Shown here piece after piece: positions 51,759 through 60,931 of a stretch of DNA of 64,000 nt. Under the pieces are notes generated by a model. That model searched no databases, was not told the origin of the DNA, and was given only the letters and a program-made list of their open reading frames with translations. The position numbers were made by a program, and so were the translations under genes. Each line of letters opens with the position of its first letter. The stretch's first letter is position 1. Where the stretch lies: NCBI RefSeq assembly GCF_900324475.1, contig NZ_LT992502.1, positions 806,001 to 870,000 of the forward strand. The letters are read 5' to 3'. The stretch is from Enterobacter bugandensis (GTDB lineage Bacteria > Pseudomonadota > Gammaproteobacteria > Enterobacterales > Enterobacteriaceae).

Positions 51759-52610
51759 CTACGCCAGCTCAACCACTTTATTGTCAATCAGGCGTGCCTG
51801 GCCGAGCCATGCCGCCACCAGGATGACTGCGCGCTTGCTGTTCTGAGTTAATTCCAGCAGCGTATCAGCATCACGAATTTGTACGTCGTCAGCACGAAGG
51901 CACTTATCGTTAAGCGCCTGCTCGGCAAGGGCAATAATCTCTTCTGCTGTTAACTCTTTTGCCAGCATCTGCTCTGCCATGGTGTTCATAACCTTGCTCA
52001 GGCCCGGCGCGATTTTACGCTGTTCGGCGGTCAGGTAACCATTCCGCGAGCTGAGCGCCAGACCGTCTTTCGCACGCACAATCGGTACGCCGACGATCTC
52101 AATATCGTAACCCATGTCAGCAACCATCTTGCGGATCAGCGCCAGCTGCTGGAAATCTTTCTCACCGAAGCAGGCAACGTCCGGCTGCACCAGGTTAAAT
52201 AGCTTGCTGACGATGGTGGAGACGCCGCGGAAGTGGCCCGGACGGCTTGCTCCTTCCAGCATGGTGGAAATGCCCGGGACGTCAACGTAGGTCGCCTCTT
52301 CGGTACCCTGCGGGTAAACGTCCGCCGGTGCAGGTGAGAAGACGATATCCGCGTGGCGTTTTTTGAGCTTCTCGCAATCTTCCTGCAGGGTGCGCGGATA
52401 GCGTGCCAGATCGTCGGCGCGGTCAAACTGCATGGGGTTCACGAAGATACTGACCACCACGATATCTGCTCGCGCACGGGCTTCGTCGACGAGCTTCATG
52501 TGGCCGTCATGCAGATTGCCCATGGTCGGGACCAGTGCGATACGTTTACCTTCCTGACGCGCGCGGCGGATATGCTGGCGAAGCAGCGGCAGGGTTTCAA
52601 TGATTAGCAC
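51759..52610 (-). CDS. panC: Pantothenate synthetase
   Basis: ATP-dependent ligation of pantoate and beta-alanine through a pantoyl adenylate. Nucleotidyltransferase motifs [11 protein letters not shown] and ALSSRNGYL are seen. The 283 residues equal E. coli. It starts 11 bases after panB. Confidence 0.97.
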   Translation of the reverse strand: MLIIETLPLLRQHIRRARQEGKRIALVPTMGNLHDGHMKLVDEARARADIVVVSIFVNPMQFDRADDLARYPRTLQEDCEKLKKRHADIVFSPAPADVYPQGTEEATYVDVPGISTMLEGASRPGHFRGVSTIVSKLFNLVQPDVACFGEKDFQQLALIRKMVADMGYDIEIVGVPIVRAKDGLALSSRNGYLTAEQRKIAPGLSKVMNTMAEQMLAKELTAEEIIALAEQALNDKCLRADDVQIRDADTLLELTQNSKRAVILVAAWLGQARLIDNKVVELA

Positions 52611-52621
52611 AACGAGACTCC

Positions 52622-53413
52622 TTAATGGAAACTGTGTTCTTCACCCGGGTAAACACCGGATTCAACGTCGGCAATATACTGCCTGACCGCAGCGCGCATG
52701 TCGCCCGCTTCAGTGAGGAAATTTTTGGCAAACTTCGGGATATGCCCGCCAGTAATACCAAAGGCGTCGTGCATCACCAGAATCTGACCGTCGGTCACGT
52801 TGCCTGCACCAATACCAATCACCGGAATGGAGAGTGCGTCGGTGATGCGTTTCGCCAGCTCAACCGGCACGCACTCCAGCACCAGCAGCTGGGCGCCTGC
52901 GGCTTCCAGCGCCAGGGCATCCTCAAACAGCGTCTGCGCTGCGTCGCCGCGGCCCTGCACCTTATACCCGCCAAAGATGTTGACGGACTGCGGGGTCAGG
53001 CCCAAATGACCACACACCGGCACGGCGCGTTCGGTGAGCATTTTCACCGTCTCCACCAGCCAGGCGCCGCCTTCAATTTTGACCATGTTAGCGCCAGCGC
53101 GCATCACTGCCGCCGCGTTTTCAAATGCCTGCTCTGGCGTGGCATAGGCCATAAACGGCAGGTCGGAAAGCAGAAGGCAGCCTGGCGCACCGCGGCGTAC
53201 CGCACGGGTGTGATATGCAATATCTTCGACCGTGACCGGCAGGGTGGAATCATGTCCTTGTACCGTCATCCCTAACGAATCTCCGACCAGCATGACGTTG
53301 ATACCCTCTTCGGCAAACAGTTTGGCGAAGCTGTAGTCATACGCGGTGATGGTGGCGAAGCGTTTTTTTTCCTGTTTGCATTTCTGCAGTAAGGAGATGG
53401 TGGTTGGTTTCAT
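52622..53413 (-). CDS. panB: 3-methyl-2-oxobutanoate hydroxymethyltransferase
   Basis: Transfers hydroxymethyl from methylene-THF to alpha-ketoisovalerate, the first step toward pantoate. The TIM-barrel motifs [20 protein letters not shown] and VIGIGAGN are intact. It is 263 aa (E. coli 264) and heads panBCD. The gap to folK is only 123 bp here, where K-12 carries its yad fimbrial operon. Confidence 0.97.
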   Translation of the reverse strand: MKPTTISLLQKCKQEKKRFATITAYDYSFAKLFAEEGINVMLVGDSLGMTVQGHDSTLPVTVEDIAYHTRAVRRGAPGCLLLSDLPFMAYATPEQAFENAAAVMRAGANMVKIEGGAWLVETVKMLTERAVPVCGHLGLTPQSVNIFGGYKVQGRGDAAQTLFEDALALEAAGAQLLVLECVPVELAKRITDALSIPVIGIGAGNVTDGQILVMHDAFGITGGHIPKFAKNFLTEAGDMRAAVRQYIADVESGVYPGEEHSFH

Positions 53414-53536
53414 ATTGTTTCCTGATAGCCCAAAAGCGAATCTTTGCGCATTCTAACAGTAACATTCGAGGGAACAATGATTTTAGGCAACCGATTAACC
53501 ACAATTATTCTGTGGTCAACCGGTGAGGGAAGAGGA

Positions 53537-54016
53537 TCACCAGCGAGCGGGTCTTTCCGCGTTCAGGTTGTCCAGAACGGCCTTGAGCGGGATGCCTTCC
53601 GGGAAGGTGAGATCGGGCGCCACTTCAAAGAGCGGCCAGAGCATAAAGCCACGATTTTTCATGTCGTAATGCGGTACGGTGAGGCGTTCAGTGTTAATCA
53701 CCTCATGGCCGAACAGCATAATATCGAGATCAAGCGTGCGCGGCCCCCAGCGTTCGGCTTTGCGTACGCGCCCCTGCTGCAGTTCGATGCGCTGAGTGTT
53801 GTCCAGCAGCGTTTCGGCATCGAGGGATGTTTCCAGCACCACGGCGGCGTTCAGATAATCAGGCTGATCCTGCGGGCCTAGCGGCGGCGTGCGGTAAAAG
53901 GAGGAGACCGCCACGATACGGCTTTGCGGGATCTCACCCAGCGCCTGTACGGCAGCATTCACCTGCTCCAGCGGAGAGGCTAAATTGCTGCCGATGGCGA
54001 TATACGCAAGGGTCAT
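53537..54016 (-). CDS. folK: HPPK (6-hydroxymethyl-7,8-dihydropterin pyrophosphokinase)
   Basis: Folate-pathway enzyme transferring pyrophosphate from ATP to hydroxymethyl-dihydropterin. Motifs [20 protein letters not shown] and [16 protein letters not shown] are all present. It is 159 aa, as in E. coli. The start overlaps the pcnB stop by 3 bases (ATGA). Confidence 0.96.
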   Translation of the reverse strand: MTLAYIAIGSNLASPLEQVNAAVQALGEIPQSRIVAVSSFYRTPPLGPQDQPDYLNAAVVLETSLDAETLLDNTQRIELQQGRVRKAERWGPRTLDLDIMLFGHEVINTERLTVPHYDMKNRGFMLWPLFEVAPDLTFPEGIPLKAVLDNLNAERPARW

Positions 54017-55410
54017 GCTGTCCCTTCACGACGCGGTGCGCGTTTGCGCGGACGACGATGACGGCGACGCGGGGCAGGTTCTTCATCCAGCCCGGTCAGC
54101 ATATCTTTCTGCTCCGGCGGGGCGGAAACCTGGAATTCGGCCCACCACTGCGCCAGGCGCTGCAGCTCCTGATTGCGTTCAGTTTCCGCACGCAGCGACA
54201 GCAGGTCGAAGGCGGCGCGGAACTTTGGATGCTCCATCAGCTTCCAGGCACGTTTGCCCTGACGGCGGGACATGCGCAGCTGAAGCTGCCAGATGTCGCG
54301 CACCAGCGTGGTAATGCGTTTTGGGATAGCCAGCGTGCGGCACCCTTCGTCCAATACATCGTTCGCGGCCAGCGCGAAGGCATCGTAATAGGCGAGGCCG
54401 CTCTCCTGGGTGATTCTTTGAGCCGTTTCCAGCAGCGGGTACCAGAACATTGCCGCAAACAGGAATGCCGGGTTCACGCGCATATCGTTATGGATGCGGG
54501 TGTCAGTATTTTTCAGCACCTGCGCAATCATCCGCTCCATTGGGCTGTCGCCGTTTTCGGTGAAGTAACGGGTAATGGTCGGGAACAGTGGCTGGAACAG
54601 GTTGTATTCGCGCAGCAGATTGTAGGTTTCGAACCCGTAGCCGGCCTGCAGCAGCTTCAGCGCCTCTTCAAACAGGCGGGCAGGCGGCACGTCGTTAATC
54701 AGCGTCGCCAGACGCGGGATCGGCTCTGCGGTTTCCGGGCTGATGCGCATGTTCAGCTTGGCGGCAAAACGCACGGCGCGCAGCATGCGCACCGGATCTT
54801 CGCGATAGCGCGTTTCCGGCGTGCCGATCAGGCGGATCAGACCCTCTTTCAGGTCCTGCATGCCGCCGACGTAATCACGCACGGTGAAATCCGCCACGCT
54901 GTAATAAAGGCTGTTGATGGTGAAGTCGCGACGCTGGGCATCTTCTTCGATAGAGCCGAAGATATTGTCGCGCAGCAGCATACCGTTCTGGCCGCGCTGT
55001 GACGTGGTGCGGTCGGATGCACCCGCTTCGTGGTGGCCGCGGAAGGTCGCCACTTCAATGATTTCCGGCCCAAACATCACGTGAGCCAGACGGAAACGGC
55101 GGCCAACGAGACGGCAGTTGCGGAATAATTTACGCACCTGCTCGGGCGTGGCGCTGGTCGTCACGTCGAAATCTTTCGGTTTTTTGCCCAGCAATAAATC
55201 ACGCACCCCACCGCCAACGAGATAGGCCTCGTAGCCCGCTTTATTCAGACGATAGAGTACCTTGAGGGCATTTTCACTGATATCTTTGCGGGAAATATTG
55301 TGCTGCTCACGCGGAATAACCGACATGTGTGGCTGTGCAATAGCGTCGTTCGCCATGCTCTCTTCGCGGCTTAGCACTTTACGGCAAAAATTAGCGACTC
55401 GGGTAAAAAT
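54013..55410 (-). CDS. pcnB: Poly(A) polymerase I, AUU start
   Basis: Adds 3' poly(A) tails that promote RNA decay. Nucleotidyltransferase motif [18 protein letters not shown]; the C-terminus is strongly basic ([19 protein letters not shown]). Matching the E. coli N-terminus ([17 protein letters not shown]) requires the rare start codon ATT at 55410, with GAGGTG 4 bases upstream, giving 465 aa as in E. coli. There the AUU start limits expression. A GTG at 55377 would give a shorter 454-aa protein and looks like codon Val12. Confidence 0.93.
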   Translation of the reverse strand: MFTRVANFCRKVLSREESMANDAIAQPHMSVIPREQHNISRKDISENALKVLYRLNKAGYEAYLVGGGVRDLLLGKKPKDFDVTTSATPEQVRKLFRNCRLVGRRFRLAHVMFGPEIIEVATFRGHHEAGASDRTTSQRGQNGMLLRDNIFGSIEEDAQRRDFTINSLYYSVADFTVRDYVGGMQDLKEGLIRLIGTPETRYREDPVRMLRAVRFAAKLNMRISPETAEPIPRLATLINDVPPARLFEEALKLLQAGYGFETYNLLREYNLFQPLFPTITRYFTENGDSPMERMIAQVLKNTDTRIHNDMRVNPAFLFAAMFWYPLLETAQRITQESGLAYYDAFALAANDVLDEGCRTLAIPKRITTLVRDIWQLQLRMSRRQGKRAWKLMEHPKFRAAFDLLSLRAETERNQELQRLAQWWAEFQVSAPPEQKDMLTGLDEEPAPRRRHRRPRKRAPRREGTA

Positions 55411-55452
55411 GGTACACCTCGTAGTGTGTTTTGTTATGAAAAAAGCGGCTAA

Positions 55453-56343
55453 TCATAGCTCAGCGCAACGCATTTGAGAATGCTGGATTTTTGGCACTGC
55501 CGCGAGCGTCCAGTTGGCAATGGCTATTTTCAGCAATTCGTCAATGCGCAGAACCTGCCATTCGTTGGTTACATTCTGGTTGAGAAATCGCAGCGCGTCG
55601 ATCAAAACAGGACGCGGATCGCCGTCTGGCAGGGCCGGGGCGTGGTTTTGCTTGGAGAGCTTAATGCCCTGCGCATTGACCGCCAGCGGCAGATGAATGT
55701 AATCCGGCACCGTCCAGCCAAACTGATGATAAAGCGAGATTTGCCGTACGGTCGGTTCGACCAGGTCCGCCCCGCGCACAATTTCCGTCACGCCCTGGAA
55801 ATGATCGTCGACGACCACCGCCAGGTTATACGCAAACAGACCATCACGACGGTGAATAATAAAATCTTCACATGCCAGACGTTCATCCGCCCTAATCTCA
55901 CCGGAGAGCCGATCGTGGAAGCGGGTGACGGGCGCGCGCTGTAGCAAGCGTACGGCGGCATTTTCCGGGGGAAGATTCAGCGTGCGGCAGTGGCCGTCAT
56001 ACACACCTCCCACGCTCTGGATACGCGCGCGGGTGCAGGTGCAGTTATAGGAGAGCCCCTGAGCGCTGAGCCAGGCCAGACGTTCCCGATAAGCCTCATG
56101 ACGTTGTGACTGCCACAGAACGTCGCCGTCCCAGTGAAGACCGTAATGTTCCAGCTGACGCAGAATGGTGTCTGCAGCACCGGGAACTTCACGCGGAGGG
56201 TCAATATCTTCGATGCGGACGAGCCATTTACCCTGACTGGCGCGAGCCTGCAGGTAGCTGCCAAGCGCGGCAATTAATGAGCCGAAGTGTAATTCACCGG
56301 AAGGAGATGGCGCAAAGCGCCCGATATAGTGTGATTCAGACAT
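55453..56343 (-). CDS. gluQ: Glutamyl-queuosine tRNA(Asp) synthetase
   Basis: Truncated GluRS paralogue that attaches glutamate to queuosine at position 34 of tRNA(Asp). The HIGH-like element is [11 protein letters not shown] and the KMSKS-like element is KLSKQNH. A zinc site is visible as CTC...YDGHC. There is no anticodon-binding domain, as expected. It is 296 aa and lies 42 bases before the pcnB AUU start. Confidence 0.95.
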   Translation of the reverse strand: MSESHYIGRFAPSPSGELHFGSLIAALGSYLQARASQGKWLVRIEDIDPPREVPGAADTILRQLEHYGLHWDGDVLWQSQRHEAYRERLAWLSAQGLSYNCTCTRARIQSVGGVYDGHCRTLNLPPENAAVRLLQRAPVTRFHDRLSGEIRADERLACEDFIIHRRDGLFAYNLAVVVDDHFQGVTEIVRGADLVEPTVRQISLYHQFGWTVPDYIHLPLAVNAQGIKLSKQNHAPALPDGDPRPVLIDALRFLNQNVTNEWQVLRIDELLKIAIANWTLAAVPKIQHSQMRCAEL

Positions 56344-56355
56344 ATCAACAGTAAC

Positions 56356-56378
56356 AAGGCGGGAGAGACTCCCGCCTT
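56356..56378. terminator. Hairpin between dksA and gluQ
   Basis: A 10-bp perfect stem AAGGCGGGAG/CTCCCGCCTT with a 3-base loop, followed on the minus strand by TTGTTAC. A probable partial terminator after dksA. Confidence 0.65.
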
Positions 56379-56402
56379 TGAAGTGTATAAACAGCGCTGG
56401 CG

Positions 56403-56858
56403 TTAGCCGGCCATCTGTTTTTCGCGGATTTCGGCCAGCGTTTTACAGTCGATGCACAGATCGGCGGTTGGACGCGCTTCCAGGCGACGAATACCGATTT
56501 CAACACCGCAGGATTCGCAGTAGCCAAAATCTTCGTCTTCGACTTTTTTCAGCGTTTTCTCGATCTTTTTGATCAGCTTGCGTTCGCGGTCACGGTTACG
56601 CAGTTCGAGGCTGAACTCTTCTTCCTGAGCGGCACGGTCTACCGGATCCGGGAAGTTAGCAGCTTCATCCTGCATATGCGAAACGGTGCGATCCACTTCA
56701 TCCCTGAGTTGATTACGCCATGCTTCAAGAATACGCTTGAAGTGCGACAGCTGGGCTTCGTTCATATACTCTTCGCCCGGCTTCTCTTGATACGGCTCCA
56801 CCCCAGCGATGGCGAGAATACTCAGGGACGATGTTTTACGGTTTTGCCCTTCTTGCAT
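56403..56858 (-). CDS. dksA: RNA polymerase-binding transcription factor DksA
   Basis: Inserts a coiled coil into the RNA polymerase secondary channel and works with ppGpp in the stringent response. Tip acidic residues are in [10 protein letters not shown] (Asp71/Asp74). The C4 zinc finger is YCESCG and LCIDCK (Cys114, 117, 135, 138). The start at 56858 gives 151 aa, as in E. coli. Confidence 0.98.
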   Translation of the reverse strand: MQEGQNRKTSSLSILAIAGVEPYQEKPGEEYMNEAQLSHFKRILEAWRNQLRDEVDRTVSHMQDEAANFPDPVDRAAQEEEFSLELRNRDRERKLIKKIEKTLKKVEDEDFGYCESCGVEIGIRRLEARPTADLCIDCKTLAEIREKQMAG

Positions 56859-56917
56859 GTTGCTTCTCCTTAACACGCACTATCGATCCCCGTGTTGGGG
56901 GAAAAATCAGGTCGCTA

Positions 56918-56946
56918 TAAATAGCAGATGCTTTTCCGTATGGCAA
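56918..56946 (-). promoter_or_regulatory. Candidate dksA promoter
   Basis: On the minus strand, TTGCCA, 17 bases, then TATTTA, 60 bases before the dksA start codon. The -35 is good (5/6) and the -10 poor (3/6), so this is only a candidate. Confidence 0.35.
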
Positions 56947-57034
56947 TTATCTAAACGTAACACTTGACAAGCCTGTGAGGAAAAGCGTATTTGCGCACGC
57001 GGCCAGAACACTTATTCATCAATCGTCTAATCCC

Positions 57035-57739
57035 TTATAAGACAATGGGAAGAGACGATCTCAGAGTCATATTATCGGCAGAAAGTTCCGCTTTATAAGC
57101 TAAAACCTCTACCCCCTGCTTTTGTGCCTCATTCAACAGTTGTGCGTATTTAGGATCGATATGGCGGGCAGGGGAAAACCGTTCAATCGCTGTATGCAAC
57201 ACCGCAAACAGCAATACGGCGCGTTTGCCCGCCGCCGCAACACTCATTAGCTCTCGCAGATGCTTCTGCCCGCGTAGCGTTACCGCATCCGGAAAGAAGC
57301 CGTTTTCCTGTTCCGCTAACGTCACTGATTTTACTTCAATATAGCACTCAGGACGGCCTTCCGCCTGTAACATGAAGTCAATTCTGCTGCCTTCATCGCC
57401 GTATTTCACTTCTGTTTTATGCGTACCGTAACCCACCAGTTCGGGAATGGCGCCATTCGTCAGCGCTTCCTTAACCAGCTGATTTGCACGCAGAGTATTA
57501 ACACAAATAAACGCCCCGTTTTGCGTTTCGGTTATTTCCCAGGTATGGGGATATTTGCGTTTAGTATTTTCTGAAGTGGAATACCAGACCGTGTCACCCG
57601 GCGCGGCGCAACCGGTCATGGCGCCGGTGTTGGGGCAGTGCAGGGTGAGCTCTTCGCCTTCCGGCGTCACTACGTCGGCGAGGAAGCGTTTGTAGCGTTG
57701 GATCAGCGTGGCGGACTGGAGTGCAGGACTAAACTTCAT
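57035..57739 (-). CDS. sfsA: SfsA, DNA-binding/nuclease-like protein
   Basis: Named for stimulating maltose fermentation when overexpressed; a nuclease-like fold has been proposed for the family, consistent with RIDFMLQ...YIEVKSVTL. The start at 57739 ([19 protein letters not shown]) has AAGGAA before it and yields 234 aa, as in E. coli. It overlaps the end of thpR by 11 bases. Confidence 0.95.
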   Translation of the reverse strand: MKFSPALQSATLIQRYKRFLADVVTPEGEELTLHCPNTGAMTGCAAPGDTVWYSTSENTKRKYPHTWEITETQNGAFICVNTLRANQLVKEALTNGAIPELVGYGTHKTEVKYGDEGSRIDFMLQAEGRPECYIEVKSVTLAEQENGFFPDAVTLRGQKHLRELMSVAAAGKRAVLLFAVLHTAIERFSPARHIDPKYAQLLNEAQKQGVEVLAYKAELSADNMTLRSSLPIVL

Positions 57740-58283
57740 CGGAATTCCTTGTGGTGTCGCCCAACGTCCAGCGCTGTAGCGGCCTGTAGCGGGTGCGTCC
57801 CCGTGCAAAGACGGATTCATAAAGCGCGAATTCATTAACCGGAAAAGCCCAGTGAAAACCCGGCGGCGGAATGGCAACGGCCTGCCCGGCATCGCGCAGG
57901 AGCGTGACGTGCGGATGAAACGGCTGCGGGCTCTGGTAACAGCCACTGCGCGCTGCCTGCGCGCGCAACATATTGGCGAGCTGTAACAACCCGCGCGGCG
58001 GCTGGCGCGTACCCAGCCAGACCACGCGCGAACGCAGCCACTGACCCGCATCGTCAAGGTGCAGCGTAAACGCCGGCTGGGCAATACGCCCGGCCATGGC
58101 GGCTAATGCCCGCTGTTTTTCGGCGCTCACGTCACCCAAAAAGGCCAGCGTCAGGTGCAGGTTTGCCGCCGCAACGGGTCGGCCCGCTTCCGGTGGAAAA
58201 TGTTCCGCGCGCCAGCGAACGATTTGCCGCTGTAGGGTGGTGGGCAATTCAATGGCAAAAAACAGCCGTTTCGAATCAGACAT
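57729..58283 (-). CDS. thpR: RNA 2',3'-cyclic phosphodiesterase ThpR (LigT)
   Basis: 2H-family enzyme acting on 2'-5' or cyclic phosphate RNA ends. The two catalytic HxTx motifs are HLTL (in [11 protein letters not shown]) and HVTL (in [10 protein letters not shown]). The start at 58283 ([14 protein letters not shown]) yields 184 aa (E. coli 176); the ribosome binding site is weak. It is divergent from hrpB. Confidence 0.94.
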   Translation of the reverse strand: MSDSKRLFFAIELPTTLQRQIVRWRAEHFPPEAGRPVAAANLHLTLAFLGDVSAEKQRALAAMAGRIAQPAFTLHLDDAGQWLRSRVVWLGTRQPPRGLLQLANMLRAQAARSGCYQSPQPFHPHVTLLRDAGQAVAIPPPGFHWAFPVNEFALYESVFARGRTRYRPLQRWTLGDTTRNSDEV

Positions 58284-58356
58284 ACGGGGGACTCGGTAAT
58301 GATATGCGCCGATGCTACAATGTACGCCGACTAATGTTAACCCTCTGGAGCTGTTA

Positions 58357-60786
58357 GTGTCCTCATTGCCGGTCGCCGTCGTTCTTCCTGAGCTTCTCGC
58401 TGCCTTACAACATGCCCCGCAGGTTTTGCTTAACGCGCCTACGGGGGCGGGTAAATCTACCTGGCTGCCGCTGCAGATCCTTAAAGAGGGGAAGATTGCC
58501 GGGAAAATTATCCTGCTGGAGCCGCGCAGGCTGGCCGCGCGCAACGTGGCGCAGCGCCTGGCGGAACTGCTGAATGAAAAACCGGGTGAAACGGTAGGCT
58601 ACCGGATGCGCGCCGAAACCTGCGTCGGCCCGTCCACGCGGCTTGAGGTGGTCACCGAGGGCATTCTTACCCGCATGCTGCAAAACGACCCGGAGTTGAA
58701 CGGCGTCGGGCTGGTGATCCTGGATGAATTCCACGAGCGCAGCCTGCAGGCCGATCTGGCCCTCGCGCTGTTGCTCGACGTTCAGCAGGGGCTGCGCGAC
58801 GATCTGCGGCTGCTGATTATGTCGGCGACGCTGGATAACGAGCGGCTACGACAGGCATTACCCGATGCGCCGGTCATCAGCTCAGAAGGACGGGCATTTC
58901 CTGTTGAGCGTCGCTATCAGCCGCTTCCTGCCCATCAGCGCTTTGACGAAGCGGTAGCTATTGCCACTGCTGACCTGCTTCGCCAGTCGCCTGGCTCGCT
59001 GCTGCTGTTTTTGCCCGGCGTGGGGGAGATTCAGCGCGTGCAGGAGCGGCTGGCCTCCAGGGTGGGCAGTGACGTACTGCTTTGCCCGCTCTATGGCGCC
59101 CTGTCGTTGACCGAGCAGCGTAAAGCCATCCTTCCCGCCCCGGCGGGGCAGCGTAAAGTCGTGCTGGCAACCAACATTGCCGAAACCAGTTTAACCATCG
59201 AAGGCATTCGCCTGGTGGTGGATAGCGCGCAGGAGAGGGTGGCGAGCTTTGATCCGCGCACCGGGCTGACTAAACTGCTGACACAACGCATCAGTCAGGC
59301 GTCAATGGTGCAGCGCGCGGGCCGTGCGGGGCGTCTAGAGCCGGGTATTTGCCTGCATTTGACCAGCGCGGAGCAGGCTGAACGGGCGGCACAGCAAAGC
59401 ACGCCGGAGATTTTACAAAGCGATCTCTCCGGGCTGGTGATGGATCTCCTGCTTTGGGGCTGCCCGGATCCTGAACAGCTCACCTGGCTTAATCCACCGC
59501 CTGTCGTGAATCTCGCCGCCGCGCGCAGCCTGCTCACCCAGCTTGGCGCGCTGGAAGGTGAACGTCTGACGGCGCGCGGTCAGAAAATGGCGGCGCTGGG
59601 CAACGATCCGCGTCTGGCGGCGATGCTGGTGGCCGCTCAGGGCGAAGATGAAATTGCCACAGCGGCGAAACTGGCGGCTATTCTTGAGGAGCCGCCGCGC
59701 GGAGGCAGCAGCGATCTGGGGCAGGCGTTTTCGCGCAATCAGGGAAACTGGCAGCAGCGGGCGCAGCAGCTGTGCAAACGCCTGAACTGCCGGGGCGGTT
59801 CACCTGACGGCGATAAGATTGCCTCCCTTCTGGCGCTGGCCTTCCCGGACAGGATTGCGCGCCGCCGCGGGCTGGATGGACGCTACCAGCTGGCAAACGG
59901 CATGGGGGCGATGCTGGACAGCGATGATGCCCTGACGCGACATGAATGGCTGATCGCGCCGCTCCTGCTTCAGGGCAGCCAGTCTCCTGATGCCCGTATT
60001 TTACAGGCGATTGCCGTGGACATAGATGCCCTGACGCGTACCTGCCCGCAGTTGCTCCAGCAATCGGACATCGTGGAATGGGATGACGCTCAGGGGACGC
60101 TAAAGGCGTTTCGGCGTAGTCAGATTGGCAAACTGATCCTCGGGACGAAACCGCTGGCGAAGCCGTCGGAAGAAGAGTTACACCAGGCAATGCTGAACGG
60201 CATTCGGGAAAAGGGCCTTAACGTCCTGAACTGGACGCCGGAAGCTGAACAGTATCGCATTCGTCTGCACTGCGCCGCGAAGTGGCTACCGGAATACGGC
60301 TGGCCCGCGGTGGATGATGAGACGCTGCTCGCGACGCTTGAGCAGTGGCTGCTGCCGCAAATGAGCGGCGTGCACTCTCTGCGCGCCCTTAAGGCGCTTG
60401 ATGTTAAGACCGCGTTACAGAATTTACTGGACTGGTCATTACGTCAACGTCTGGATAGTGAGCTTCCTGGGCATTACACTGTGCCCACCGGGAGCCGGAT
60501 TGCCATTCGTTATCATGAGGATAATCCTCCGGCGCTGGCGGTTCGGATGCAGGAGATGTTTGGTGAGGCAACCACGCCGTCTATTGCGGAAGGGCGGGTG
60601 CCGTTGGTGCTTGAGCTGCTCTCGCCTGCGCATCGTCCGTTGCAGATCACCCGCGATCTGGGAGCGTTCTGGGCGGGAAGCTACCGTGAAGTGCAGAAAG
60701 AGATGAAGGGGCGCTACCCCAAACACGTATGGCCGGACGATCCGGCGAATACGGCGCCGACGCGGCGGACGAAGAAATATTCGTAG
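58357..60786 (+). CDS. hrpB: ATP-dependent helicase HrpB
   Basis: DExH-box RNA-helicase-like protein of unsettled function. Walker A APTGAGKST, motif II DEFH (LDEFHERSLQ), motif III SATLDN and motif VI QRAGRAGR are visible, with HA2-type and C-terminal HrpB regions. The start is GTG at 58357 with GGAG 8 bases upstream, which gives 809 aa as in E. coli; a 15-codon upstream extension is not supported. Confidence 0.96.
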   Translation: MSSLPVAVVLPELLAALQHAPQVLLNAPTGAGKSTWLPLQILKEGKIAGKIILLEPRRLAARNVAQRLAELLNEKPGETVGYRMRAETCVGPSTRLEVVTEGILTRMLQNDPELNGVGLVILDEFHERSLQADLALALLLDVQQGLRDDLRLLIMSATLDNERLRQALPDAPVISSEGRAFPVERRYQPLPAHQRFDEAVAIATADLLRQSPGSLLLFLPGVGEIQRVQERLASRVGSDVLLCPLYGALSLTEQRKAILPAPAGQRKVVLATNIAETSLTIEGIRLVVDSAQERVASFDPRTGLTKLLTQRISQASMVQRAGRAGRLEPGICLHLTSAEQAERAAQQSTPEILQSDLSGLVMDLLLWGCPDPEQLTWLNPPPVVNLAAARSLLTQLGALEGERLTARGQKMAALGNDPRLAAMLVAAQGEDEIATAAKLAAILEEPPRGGSSDLGQAFSRNQGNWQQRAQQLCKRLNCRGGSPDGDKIASLLALAFPDRIARRRGLDGRYQLANGMGAMLDSDDALTRHEWLIAPLLLQGSQSPDARILQAIAVDIDALTRTCPQLLQQSDIVEWDDAQGTLKAFRRSQIGKLILGTKPLAKPSEEELHQAMLNGIREKGLNVLNWTPEAEQYRIRLHCAAKWLPEYGWPAVDDETLLATLEQWLLPQMSGVHSLRALKALDVKTALQNLLDWSLRQRLDSELPGHYTVPTGSRIAIRYHEDNPPALAVRMQEMFGEATTPSIAEGRVPLVLELLSPAHRPLQITRDLGAFWAGSYREVQKEMKGRYPKHVWPDDPANTAPTRRTKKYS

Positions 60787-60795
60787 TGGGGAAAG

Positions 60796-60840
60796 TGCGG
60801 CCTGATGCCCTCACCCCGGCCCTCTCCCACGGAGAGAGGG
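60796..60840 (+). repeat. 45-bp repeat, copy 3 (after hrpB)
   Basis: Begins TGCGGCCTGATGCCCTCACC, ends in CCCTCTCCC...AGAGAGGG. It starts 9 bases past the hrpB stop. Compare the copies at 32024-32067 and 39611-39655. Confidence 0.85.
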
Positions 60841-60864
60841 AGAAAACCAATTTTGAGAGATTTC

Positions 60865-60888
60865 TTCTTTCACAGGCCTGTGAAAGAA
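60865..60888. repeat. 24-bp perfect palindrome upstream of mrcB
   Basis: TTCTTTCACAGG followed by its exact complement, 44 bases before the mrcB start and 25 bases beyond repeat copy 3. It could be an operator or an RNA stem (12 bp with no spare loop). Confidence 0.7.
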
Positions 60889-60931
60889 AAGAAAATCTGG
60901 CCTTTGCGCCTGAAAGTTGCGGAGAAAAAGC

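Noticed and set aside
53490..53524. 14-bp stem with two mismatches between panB and folK
   Set aside because: Imperfect and without a T run; may be an old junction scar but cannot be supported as a site.
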